From positions 972,886 to 1,036,885 of the forward strand of contig JAMPCA010000001.1 in the NCBI GenBank assembly GCA_023666425.1: DNA of 64,000 nucleotides. Direction: 5' to 3'. The stretch is from Muribaculaceae bacterium (lineage in GTDB: Bacteria > Bacillota > Clostridia > Lachnospirales > Lachnospiraceae). Positions 26,614 to 34,023 of this stretch are shown piece by piece (the stretch's first letter is position 1; each line of letters opens with the position of its first letter). The notes below the pieces were generated by a model. The model was given only the letters and a program-made list of their open reading frames with translations. It had not been told where the DNA came from and ran no database searches. A program made the translations under genes and the position numbers.

Positions 26614-26796
26614 CTATCTGCAGTCTGCAGCGTCAGAAGCATTCGATGCATTGGATGCGTTCGACGCCTTGTTGCTTGCATTGGACGCATTGCTTGCATT
26701 CTTCGCATTCTTCGCGTTTGTTGCATTGCTTGCCTTGTTGCCTGCCTTGTTGCTTGCATTACTTGCATTGCTTGCATTAGTACTATTGTTCGCCAT
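26614..26796 (-). CDS. Asn-Ala-Ser triplet-repeat small protein
   Basis: Protein of 60 residues, nearly all of it built of a three-residue period with Asn in the first place: mostly N-A-S, with N-K-A, N-A-K, N-A-T and N-K-S variants, and a short tail DAADCR with the only Cys. A near-perfect ribosome site CCAGGAGGTAGCAATCGT precedes ATG, and a strong terminator follows, so this is a real transcription unit and not random repeat DNA. It has no signal peptide or hydrophobic stretch. I do not know its function. A period-three, Asn-rich chain could form an extended solenoid or coat-like structure, and a spore-coat or peptide-precursor role is only a guess. Confidence 0.72.
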   Translation of the reverse strand: MANNSTNASNASNASNKAGNKASNATNAKNAKNASNASNASNKASNASNASNASDAADCR

Positions 26797-26920
26797 ACGA
26801 TTGCTACCTCCTGGTAAGGTTCATTTATTTGTTACAAGAGGTAGTTTCTCTATAATACAGCGAAATATACTAAAAATGCTCTGGATATTTTTTCCATTTT
26901 ACCGCACGGCAGACCCTGTC

Positions 26921-27604
26921 CTACGACATTCTCCTTATGGCCGCGCCGAATGCCGCCCTTGAAAATTCCCTCTTGTAGACGGCGCGCATGATCAGATACT
27001 GTATGCCAAGCCCCGCCAGCAAAAGCACATAGGCGCAAATGATGCTGGCCGCCGGAGAGAGCGTCAGCTGCCAGCCGTTGTCGGAAATGACAGCCTCCAA
27101 AAGACCCCTGGTAAAGGAGTAGCCTATCATAACAACATACAGAATCACAAGCGAAGGAACAAAAAATTTGTAGACAAATCCAAAGTACACTAAAAGCAGA
27201 AAATCCATGACGCCAATCACAAAAATATCCTGAAGCTCCCAGACGCCGCCTCCCAGCCCGACGCTCACCAGCCGTATGAGCACGATGATTGTCAGGGAAA
27301 AGAGCGACCCCGCCCCGGAAACCATCACGGGAATGGAGGTCTGCAGCTTTTTCTTATAGGCGGATGTCTGCGCCAGACTTCCCACGTCCATGGATATGAT
27401 CATCTGCGCCGGAAACATCATTGCGCAAAGCATAAAAAGCGCTCCCATCTCAAAACCCGAGTTCCTCATATAAGTCGTCCTCATCGGAGGAATGCATTCC
27501 AGGACCAGGCCGACGACAAAGAAGATTATGCACATCGCCATATTTCCCTTCATGCTAAGACCATATTTTATCAGCTTAAGCCCCATTTTAAAATCATCTT
27601 TCAT
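26921..27604 (-). CDS. ABC transporter permease-like membrane protein
   Basis: Integral membrane protein of 227 residues with about six helices (for example MAMCIIFFVVGLVLECIPPM and ASIICAYVLLLAGLGIQYL). No enzymatic motif. It starts inside the end of the previous membrane protein gene, in an operon with a GntR regulator and an ATPase, so it is probably one half of the membrane part of an ABC-2-type exporter. The residue content differs from the partner, so the two are unlikely to be recent duplicates. Confidence 0.82.
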   Translation of the reverse strand: MKDDFKMGLKLIKYGLSMKGNMAMCIIFFVVGLVLECIPPMRTTYMRNSGFEMGALFMLCAMMFPAQMIISMDVGSLAQTSAYKKKLQTSIPVMVSGAGSLFSLTIIVLIRLVSVGLGGGVWELQDIFVIGVMDFLLLVYFGFVYKFFVPSLVILYVVMIGYSFTRGLLEAVISDNGWQLTLSPAASIICAYVLLLAGLGIQYLIMRAVYKREFSRAAFGAAIRRMS

Positions 27605-28211
27605 AGTAGCTTCCTTTCACACAATAGCCCACATGCCATACTGTAAACACACTCACGCCAGCCGCCAGCAGGATTGCCGCTGCCAGCTCCGCCAGCCATA
27701 CTGCCGCGCTCTTTTCCAAATACATCGCCGGAAGCGCAATCGCAAGGTAGGGAAGCATCGCCGCCAGGCCAAACGTCATATGCAGCTGAAAAACCAGCAC
27801 ATGCCTTGTCAGGTTCAAAACCGCCGTCGCCACCGCGTAAACCGCCAGCGCGCTCACAAAGCACTGTCTCTCCCCGGTCAGCGCGAACCAGACCAGACCG
27901 TAAACCAGCAGATAAATAAGTCTGCGCAGACAGTCCCCCATCACCGCTTTATGCAAAAGGGCAATTCCCTTTTGGGAGGTCTTAAACATGTCCATACCGG
28001 ACGCCTCCCTGCTCAGCAGGCCTCCAAACAGCCAGTAATCCATCAGAATCTCAAAGACGAGCATGTAGGAAAACCAGATCAGACCGTTCACCAGCGACGG
28101 CGGCTGGGAAAAGGGAAGAGACACTACGAAAAAACCAATGGGTATGAAAAACATCAGCACCCACCAGCTCACGGGGACAAAAACCCTGTAACTTGCCATA
28201 ATTTTAGCCAT
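27594..28211 (-). CDS. ABC transporter permease-like membrane protein
   Basis: Integral membrane protein of 205 residues with about six helices (VPVSWWVLMFFIPIGFFVV, ISFSYMLVFEIL-like, AMLPYLAIALPAMYL). It overlaps the ATPase gene by eight bases and the next permease gene by eleven, which indicates tight coupling. With the neighbour it would form the membrane channel of a GntR-controlled ABC exporter. ATG follows GGGCGGAAA. Confidence 0.82.
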   Translation of the reverse strand: MAKIMASYRVFVPVSWWVLMFFIPIGFFVVSLPFSQPPSLVNGLIWFSYMLVFEILMDYWLFGGLLSREASGMDMFKTSQKGIALLHKAVMGDCLRRLIYLLVYGLVWFALTGERQCFVSALAVYAVATAVLNLTRHVLVFQLHMTFGLAAMLPYLAIALPAMYLEKSAAVWLAELAAAILLAAGVSVFTVWHVGYCVKGSYYER

Positions 28212-29130
28212 TTTCCGCCCCCCGTCTGCGCTTAGCGTCTACCAGAAGCGAGTAGTTCTTCATCACCGCCACGCTGATCTGGGAGAGCGTCGGCGTCTCC
28301 ACGCTCACATTGCAACCCGCGAGGGCGTCCAGCTTATCCGCCTTGCAGATGCCCTCGAAGCCAAACTTATTCGAACTCATACTGTACATGGCAGCGCGCG
28401 CCTTCTCTATATACTCTTCATCTCCCTTTACCAGCAGATATTTCTCCTTCAGATCCTCCACAAAGCCTGCCTCCGCAATCTGCCCGTGCGCCATGATGAT
28501 TGCATAATCCGTGACATTTTCCATGTCGGCTATATTGTGGGTGGAGAAAAAGACGCTGCGCTTTCCCTCGTCCTCCAGCAGATAATCCCTTATCATCTCG
28601 CAGAGCTTATCGCGCATCAGGGGATCTAAGGGCGACGCAGGCTCATCCATGATCAAAAGCTCGGTATCCCGCGCCATAATTCCGGCGATCATCAGCTTCA
28701 TGCGGTTTCCGTCGGACAGCGCGCTGATTTTTTTCTTACCGTCCCCCATGTCGATTGCGAGCTCCCTGCACCACTGCTTAAAGCGGTCCTCGTGAAACCC
28801 CTGAAAAAGCAGGCTGCTGACAGAAGCCACCTGGCCTGCCCGCCACTGGGGCAGATAGTAATTCCCGGGGCCGGTATAGCCGATTTTCTCCTTCACCACC
28901 GGATTTTCCTCCCGGTCTTTGTCGCTGTAGCTGCCAAAATATGTGAGCTTTCCCTTATAATCCAGCCGGATTCCCGACAAAATGTTGAGCAGCGTCGTCT
29001 TTCCCGCACCATTTTCTCCGATCAGCGCTGTCGCAAAGCCCTTCGGAATCAGAAGCTGCGGTATATGCAATGTAAAATTCTTAAACTGTTTGACGATCTC
29101 CTGCCCCTCGATCACATAACTCAAATCCAT
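28204..29130 (-). CDS. ABC transporter ATP-binding protein
   Basis: Soluble ATPase of about 308 residues. Walker A GENGAGKTTL near residue 38, a long glutamine/lid region with VVKEKIGYTGPGNYYLPQW, Walker B LLIMDEPASPLD and switch His in VFFSTHNIADM. The signature loop is the degenerate ALSDGNRMKLMIAG (LSxGN rather than LSGGQ), a form common in GntR/YtrA-linked exporters. It lies between the regulator gene and two permease genes. ATG at 29130 or a TTG two codons earlier both fit the AGGAGGG site. Confidence 0.92.
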   Translation of the reverse strand: MDLSYVIEGQEIVKQFKNFTLHIPQLLIPKGFATALIGENGAGKTTLLNILSGIRLDYKGKLTYFGSYSDKDREENPVVKEKIGYTGPGNYYLPQWRAGQVASVSSLLFQGFHEDRFKQWCRELAIDMGDGKKKISALSDGNRMKLMIAGIMARDTELLIMDEPASPLDPLMRDKLCEMIRDYLLEDEGKRSVFFSTHNIADMENVTDYAIIMAHGQIAEAGFVEDLKEKYLLVKGDEEYIEKARAAMYSMSSNKFGFEGICKADKLDALAGCNVSVETPTLSQISVAVMKNYSLLVDAKRRRGAENG

Positions 29131-29144
29131 TTTCAAGCTCCCTC

Positions 29145-29522
29145 CTATTCACTGTCTTTCATCATAAGCAGAGCCTCTAAGGTCTCTCTCAGCTCTGCAT
29201 CGCTCATTCCCGCAATCCCTGCGGCGGTGATTGCCTCCGAGAGAGCCTCCTCCACCTTCCGGAGATGCTGCTCTTTTAGCATCTCACTGTCCTGCGCGTT
29301 TACATAGAAGCCCTTGCCCTGCACAGCCGTAACCAGCCCCTCCGCCTCGAGCTGTTCATAGGCCTTCATCGTCGTAATCACGCTGATTTTCAGCTCTCTG
29401 GCCAGCCCACGGATCGAAGGCAGATACTCCCCCTGCGCGTACTTCCCGCCCAGAATATCCACCCTGAACTGCTCCGCGATCTGTTGGTAGATCGGCACTC
29501 CAGAGTTCTGCAATATTTTCAT
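29145..29522 (-). CDS. GntR-family regulator, YtrA type
   Basis: Regulator of 125 residues: winged helix VPIYQQIAEQFRVDILGGKY then LPSIRGLARELKISVITTMKAYEQLEAEGL, followed by a short helical dimerisation tail instead of a ligand-binding domain. This is the YtrA subfamily, which normally represses an ABC exporter operon involved in coping with cell-envelope stress or antimicrobial peptides. ATG at 29522 follows AGAGGTGAGTGG. First gene of the exporter operon. Confidence 0.92.
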   Translation of the reverse strand: MKILQNSGVPIYQQIAEQFRVDILGGKYAQGEYLPSIRGLARELKISVITTMKAYEQLEAEGLVTAVQGKGFYVNAQDSEMLKEQHLRKVEEALSEAITAAGIAGMSDAELRETLEALLMMKDSE

Positions 29523-29560
29523 CCACTCACCTCTCATCCCAATTTGTTTCGGTGTACATA

Positions 29561-29616
29561 ATAAACAGCATTTCTGTTTATGTGTTATATATACACCTTA
29601 TACAGAATTCTGTCAA
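29561..29616 (-). promoter_or_regulatory. Promoter and operator of the GntR exporter operon
   Basis: TTGACA (29616-29611), 17-base spacer, TATATA (29593-29588). The palindrome ATAAACAG-n5-CTGTTTAT (29561-29581) lies at and just after the expected start of transcription, a suitable place for autorepression. Confidence 0.7.
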
Positions 29617-29660
29617 TACCTTTTTTAAAATTTTTGTGAATTGGAAGCTTTTTCTCCTCC

Positions 29661-30749
29661 TTACGTCAGTCCCCGTCTCCGCCGCACCCGGCTCAGATGC
29701 TGTTCAAAATATCCCTTATTGATAAACTCCGCCAGCGCATACTGCTCCAGCACCGGAACCGTGCACGAAAAAGCGCCGCTGGTGCTCTGATAGCGGTCAA
29801 GGAGCGGCGGCGGCAAAATCATGTAGCCCATGCGGATGGAGGGAGACAGGCTCTTGGAAAATGTATTGATGTAGATCACTGAGCTGCTGTCATCCAGCAT
29901 GAACAGTGTTTCAATGGGTTTTCCCGGCATAAAAAATTCACTGTCAAAATCGTCCTCTACGATATAACAGTGGTTTTTTCTCGCCCAGTCCAGATATTCA
30001 CAGCGTTTGCCGATGGAGGCCGTCACCCCGGAAGGGTAGCTGTGAAACGGCGTCACATGCAGCACCTGCGCACGGCTTTTTTCCAGCTCCGTGCTTTTGA
30101 TCCCGTCCTCTCCCATCGCAAGCAGCTCACAGACCGCTCCCGTGCCCTCGTAGACTCTCTGTATCTGGTGGTAGGAGGGATTCTCGATGCCGTAAAGCTT
30201 GTCGCGCCCCAGCACCCGCGCCACTGTCCCGTACAGGTGCTCTGCCCCGGAGCCGATGATGATCTGCTTCGGCTGGGCGAACAGCCCCCGGTAGCGCAAA
30301 AGGTAGGAGGCGATACTGTTGCGGAGTATGGCGCAGCCCTCGTTGGGGGAGCGCCGCAAAAGCGCCTCCCCATAATCGGTAATCACAGAGCGCACTGTCT
30401 TAAAATACAGCGAATAAGGAAAATCCCCAGACCGCCCCTCCCCCTTCACGGGCTCCTCCGAAAGCAGCTCAAGGCTCTCACCGCTCTTTTGTGCGCCGGT
30501 AAATCCGTGAAGCCCGCAGACATAGTAGCCGCTCCGCTCCCGGGGCTCGATATAGCCCTCCTCCTTTAACATCTGGTACGCGTTTTCCACCGTAATCAGG
30601 CTGACGCCCAGATGATCTGCCAGCGCCCGCTTCGAGGGAAGCTTTTCGCCCTTTTTCAGCGTCCCTTTCTGAATGTCCTGCTTAATCATCTTATAAATAT
30701 AGTAGTAGCGCGGTGTGTCCCCGCGCTTTTTAAGATTATAGGTCAGCAT
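29661..30749 (-). CDS. MocR-type GntR/aminotransferase regulator, C-terminally short
   Basis: Protein of 362 residues. The GntR winged helix is YYIYKMIKQDIQKGTLKKGEKLPS and RALADHLGVSLITVENAYQMLKEEGY. It is fused to a fold-type I aminotransferase-like domain: GSGAEHLYGTVARVLG, HVTPFHSYPSGVTASI, YIVEDDFDSEF and the PLP-lysine region YINTFSKSLSPSIRMGYMILP. In the GabR/PdxR/MocR family this domain senses a B6-linked ligand. Typical members are 440-490 residues. This one stops at SRVRRRRGLT, so about 100 C-terminal residues are missing. Nothing downstream in any frame continues it. It may be a decayed gene or a shortened regulator. ATG follows ATAAGGAGCAACAG. Confidence 0.82.
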   Translation of the reverse strand: MLTYNLKKRGDTPRYYYIYKMIKQDIQKGTLKKGEKLPSKRALADHLGVSLITVENAYQMLKEEGYIEPRERSGYYVCGLHGFTGAQKSGESLELLSEEPVKGEGRSGDFPYSLYFKTVRSVITDYGEALLRRSPNEGCAILRNSIASYLLRYRGLFAQPKQIIIGSGAEHLYGTVARVLGRDKLYGIENPSYHQIQRVYEGTGAVCELLAMGEDGIKSTELEKSRAQVLHVTPFHSYPSGVTASIGKRCEYLDWARKNHCYIVEDDFDSEFFMPGKPIETLFMLDDSSSVIYINTFSKSLSPSIRMGYMILPPPLLDRYQSTSGAFSCTVPVLEQYALAEFINKGYFEQHLSRVRRRRGLT

Positions 30750-30772
30750 CTGTTGCTCCTTATAAAATATAT

Positions 30773-32263
30773 CTACTCTGCCTCCGCGGTCAGCTCCGAC
30801 GACATTTGATACAGTCTGTCTGTAATCGCCGTCACTTCCTCCGTAATCCGGCTGTTCTCTTCGCTGCATACCAGCGTTTCATTAGAATGTGCTGTCACCT
30901 CCTCGGTGATTGCCGAAATAGTCTGTATGTTATCCACAATGACAGAATTTGACTGGGCAAGGGCTTTTACCGTATCCGCCAGATCTCCCGACTGCGTGCT
31001 GACATTCTGCGTTTTTTCCTCTATTGTGCGGAAAATCTCTGCCGTCTCGTTTGCCGCCTGCCCCTGAACACTGTTGCTCTCGAGCATTGTCCCTATGACC
31101 TTAACGACCATCTCAATCTCCGCAGAGACATTCTGGATCAGCTCCGTAATATGCATCGTCGCCTCCTGCGTCTGCTTCGCAAGACCGGAAATTTCCGACG
31201 CCACAACGGCAAAACCGCGTCCTGCCTCTCCTGCCCTTGCCGCCTCAATGCTGGCATTTAAAGCAAGCAGGCTCGTCTGTGAAGTGATACCGGTAATAAT
31301 TCCGACAATGGACTGCATCTGCTCTGTATATTCATTCAGCTTTCCAAGCTCCGTGGATACCTGTTCACTGACCTCACCAGATTCCTCCACCTTATGAATC
31401 AGGGTATCAATTTTTTCATTTCCCTGACTGACTTCTGCCTGCGCTTTGTCCATATCCTCCTGAATTGCAGAAACTGCAGCTTCCACACTCTGGATAAAAC
31501 GCTGGATCTCCTCGGTTTTTATCAGCTGGTTCTGGATCGACTCCGCCGTCTCCCCCGTCCCGCTCGTCACATCTTCCATGGATGTCTTCGTCCGGGTCAC
31601 GGAACTTTGTAGCAGCCCCATCTTATCATTGACTCCCTCCACAAGCTCTGCCATTTCATTGGAAACTGCCATTACCCTGTCCAGAAGTCCGGTTGCGTTG
31701 TCTTTCTCACGGTTAATCTGTGCGATCTTGTTATCGCTGTTCTTCTTTAATATTCCTGAAACCATGCAGGCATATACGACAACCAGCAGAATCAGGAAAA
31801 TTCTGATTTCATAGTCCGGCATGGCTTCCGCGGAAATCCCCTGAGTAACGGCCACATAAATTACATTGGCAATATTGACAACTGCACAGCTCGCACCCAC
31901 AAGCACCATATGTCTCATATTACAATACAGGGTAACAATCATCAAAAGCGGAATCACAAAGCTGAAGGCCAGCATTGACGTTGTGGTAAACAATATAAAT
32001 GTATAAAAAATTCCATACCCAAAGGCGACAATGTGCTGGATAGCTTCCGTTTCCGGATTCTTACGATACAAAACAATCGCAGCAATCAGCGGCGCCAGTG
32101 CCAAAACTGCAAAAACCGCATAGTATCCGAGCGTGCGGCTTCCCTTAAAAACTTCGACCAGATATGAGAGTAATAGAACTGCGTTCAACAGTGCATAGGC
32201 GATCAGCACCATCTTATTAACGATCTGCTTTTCTGAATTAAGAGAACGGCTATTTTCCATCAT
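30773..32263 (-). CDS. Methyl-accepting chemotaxis protein with multi-helix membrane domain
   Basis: Chemoreceptor of 496 residues. The N-terminal third has about six membrane helices ([21 protein letters not shown] through [20 protein letters not shown]) with no large external domain and no HAMP. The rest is the signalling coiled coil, including the hairpin tip [22 protein letters not shown]. It may sense the membrane, energy state or small permeant ligands. Start at the ATG pair after AAAGGAGGAGTT. It ends 24 bases before the truncated MocR gene. Confidence 0.92.
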   Translation of the reverse strand: MMENSRSLNSEKQIVNKMVLIAYALLNAVLLLSYLVEVFKGSRTLGYYAVFAVLALAPLIAAIVLYRKNPETEAIQHIVAFGYGIFYTFILFTTTSMLAFSFVIPLLMIVTLYCNMRHMVLVGASCAVVNIANVIYVAVTQGISAEAMPDYEIRIFLILLVVVYACMVSGILKKNSDNKIAQINREKDNATGLLDRVMAVSNEMAELVEGVNDKMGLLQSSVTRTKTSMEDVTSGTGETAESIQNQLIKTEEIQRFIQSVEAAVSAIQEDMDKAQAEVSQGNEKIDTLIHKVEESGEVSEQVSTELGKLNEYTEQMQSIVGIITGITSQTSLLALNASIEAARAGEAGRGFAVVASEISGLAKQTQEATMHITELIQNVSAEIEMVVKVIGTMLESNSVQGQAANETAEIFRTIEEKTQNVSTQSGDLADTVKALAQSNSVIVDNIQTISAITEEVTAHSNETLVCSEENSRITEEVTAITDRLYQMSSELTAEAE

Positions 32264-32345
32264 AACTCCTCCTTTGTCATGCAACTTCATAAAAATCATA
32301 CCATAATTCACAAATAATTACTATGTTTTTTACAAAATAAAAACA

Positions 32346-32370
32346 CCCTGAAAACATCACGCTTTCAGGG
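32346..32370 (-). terminator. Terminator after tRNA-Arg
   Basis: Stem CCCTGAAA/TTTCAGGG with a nine-base loop, followed on the minus strand by GTGTTTTTATTTTG. Confidence 0.75.
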
Positions 32371-32379
32371 CGCTATCTA

Positions 32380-32453
32380 CGTGCGCGAGAGGATTCGAAC
32401 CCCCGACACCTTGGTCCGTAGCCAAGTGCTCTATCCAGCTGAGCTACGCACAC
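32380..32453 (-). tRNA. tRNA-Arg (ACG)
   Basis: Anticodon arm CTTGG-CTACGGA-CCAAG gives anticodon ACG. Acceptor GTGTGCG/CGCGCAC closes with one G-U pair. It stands alone. The 182 bases from 32454 to 32635 hold no gene I can see. Confidence 0.95.
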
Positions 32454-32635
32454 ATATCCGGTATATTTCAACCGCACATAATATATTAGCAGAGGTTGGA
32501 TAAAAAATCAAGCACTTTTTTATATTCTGTCTATTCTGTATATTCTTTTAATTGCGCGTAAATAGATGAGGAGGCGACGTATGACCCTATAATTTAAGCC
32601 TATAAGTTATCTATCTCAAAGGATTTTCATTATCT

Positions 32636-32968
32636 TCACGCTCTGAATATTCTCAAAATCTTTTCCCTGCTGTCTACCAGCATATGAAAAACTCTTAATA
32701 TGTATACAGTCCGCTCCCTCTCATCAATCAGGAAGTAAATCTTATAATTTTTATAATATATCTTCCTAATACCATATGCTGCCAGTTCCTCATCTTCATC
32801 TAATTCGTGACTTTGCGGAAACAGACTCAGACTGTTAATCACTTTCTTAAATCCCCTTACCATATTAACCGCAGTTTCTGGGGACTTTAATTCAAAGGCA
32901 ATGTAATCTGTCTGATCTGCAATGTCCTCCTCTGCCATCGGCAGGGTAATTACTTTATACCCTGTCAT
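32636..32968 (-). CDS. RelE/ParE-family toxin
   Basis: Toxin of 110 residues with the RelE/ParE fold: VITLPMAEEDIADQTDYIAFEL, ETAVNMVRGFKKVINSLSLFP and the C-terminal strand pair YYKNYKIYFLIDERERTVYILRVFH. Members either cut mRNA in ribosomes (RelE) or poison gyrase (ParE); the sequence more closely suits ParE/YoeB-like proteins but does not decide it. ATG at 32968 overlaps the antitoxin end by 14 bases and has AAAAGG upstream. Confidence 0.9.
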   Translation of the reverse strand: MTGYKVITLPMAEEDIADQTDYIAFELKSPETAVNMVRGFKKVINSLSLFPQSHELDEDEELAAYGIRKIYYKNYKIYFLIDERERTVYILRVFHMLVDSREKILRIFRA

Positions 32969-33125
32969 TAGAATACCTTTTCTCCAATTCTTCAAAAAAT
33001 TCGTTGCAGTTCCGACCTTTTCCCGCTGCAATATCATGGTAGCTTTCCATTACCATTTCCCGTACTTGCTTCTGGTTTTCATCTATTTCTCTCCGATAAT
33101 CCAAAATCTGTTGTGCCGGACTCAT
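32955..33125 (-). CDS. Antitoxin partner of the RelE/ParE toxin
   Basis: Protein of 56 residues, wholly helical and charged (SPAQQILDYRREIDENQKQVREMVMESY), which fits an antitoxin that wraps the toxin. It has no obvious DNA-binding fold of the RHH or AbrB kind. Start at the ATG after GAAAGAGGTGGGGTAT. Translationally overlapping with the toxin gene, the usual order for type II systems. Confidence 0.82.
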   Translation of the reverse strand: MSPAQQILDYRREIDENQKQVREMVMESYHDIAAGKGRNCNEFFEELEKRYSNDRV

Positions 33126-33291
33126 ATACCCCACCTCTTTCTCTAAATATATTTCTAGTATACCCAAAAACTACTCTTAATACAAGAATTTAACTCATAA
33201 AAATTGGATTTGATTCTTTAACGAGGAAACATTTTGGATAAATACATTTGAAGATGATGAATACTGCTGAAAACGTGAATCCAAAAAACAA

Positions 33292-33375
33292 TGCGGGTAG
33301 CCGGACTTGAACCGGCACGGAGTCGCCCCCGAGAGATTTTAAGTCTCTTGTGTCTGCCTATTCCACCATACCCGC
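33292..33375 (-). tRNA. tRNA-Leu (UAA)
   Basis: Anticodon arm AGAGA-CTTAAAA-TCTCT gives anticodon TAA. Acceptor GCGGGTA/TACCCGC closes. A long variable arm (CGGGGGCGACTCCG) is present. Confidence 0.95.
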
Positions 33376-33384
33376 GGAAATAAA

Positions 33385-33457
33385 TGGGACCTATAGGGCT
33401 CGAACCTATGACCCTCTGCTTGTAAGGCAGATGCTCTCCCAGCTGAGCTAAGATCCC
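33385..33457 (-). tRNA. tRNA-Val (UAC)
   Basis: Anticodon arm TCTGC-CTTACAA-GCAGA gives anticodon TAC. Acceptor GGGATCT/AGGTCCC closes with one G-U pair. Confidence 0.95.
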
Positions 33458-33500
33458 AAACAAAAAAACATCGCGCACAATGCCTCTGCGCTGCAATGAA

Positions 33501-33574
33501 CGACCCAGACGAGACTCGAACTCGTGACCTCCGCCGTGACAGGGCGGCGCTCTAACCAACTGAGCCACTGGGCC
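33501..33574 (-). tRNA. tRNA-Asp (GUC)
   Basis: Anticodon arm CCGCC-CTGTCAC-GGCGG gives anticodon GTC. Acceptor GGCCCAG/CTGGGTC closes with one G-U pair. Confidence 0.95.
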
Positions 33575-33690
33575 ATACCTGCTCTAAGGGCTCACGAAAT
33601 GGGAAGCTCCTTAGAAATCTGTGCACCATCCGCGGGGCAATACCGCAGGACAGCTCCCGCATACGCGGGAATCTTTTAGTTTAAACAAAG

Positions 33691-33764
33691 TGGACCATCG
33701 GGGACTCGAACCCAGGACCGACCGGTTATGAGCCGGTTGCTCTAACCAACTGAGCTAATGGTCC
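33691..33764 (-). tRNA. tRNA with CAU anticodon (Met or Ile2)
   Basis: Anticodon arm ACCGG-CTCATAA-CCGGT gives anticodon CAT. Acceptor GGACCAT/ATGGTCC closes fully, so it is not an initiator. It could be elongator Met or the lysidine-modified Ile2 tRNA; its GGACC start and GGCTCATAACC loop resemble Ile2, but I cannot settle it by eye. Confidence 0.9.
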
Positions 33765-33773
33765 ACGATGAAA

Positions 33774-33845
33774 TGACTCCAACGGGAATCGAACCCGTGT
33801 TACCGCCGTGAAAGGGCGATGTCTTAACCGCTTGACCATGGAGCC
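33774..33845 (-). tRNA. tRNA-Glu (UUC)
   Basis: Anticodon loop CTTTCAC in a GCC/GGC stem gives anticodon TTC. Acceptor GGCTCCA/TGGAGTC closes with one G-U pair. First gene of the Glu-CAU-Asp-Val-Leu array. Confidence 0.95.
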
Positions 33846-33890
33846 ATAATAGGTATACCGTTGCCGCCGCTTAGTTCAGCAACAATAGGT

Positions 33891-33919
33891 ATGATATCAT
33901 ATTTCAACAGCGTTTGCAA
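33891..33919 (-). promoter_or_regulatory. Promoter of the second tRNA array
   Basis: TTGCAA (33919-33914), 17-base spacer, TATCAT (33896-33891), about 45 bases before tRNA-Glu. Confidence 0.6.
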
Positions 33920-34023
33920 GCCTTTTTATTTTCCTTTTTAACTTCACGGGTGGACTTTTTTTAAAAAAGGTATATAATTATATGCAGTAACAAATACAAA
34001 AAGTGTAACAAGAGGTACAGAAC

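Noticed and set aside
26614..26796. Simple DNA repeat or CRISPR-like sequence
   Set aside because: The period is three codon positions in one frame with a strong ribosome site and terminator, so it is a coding repeat.
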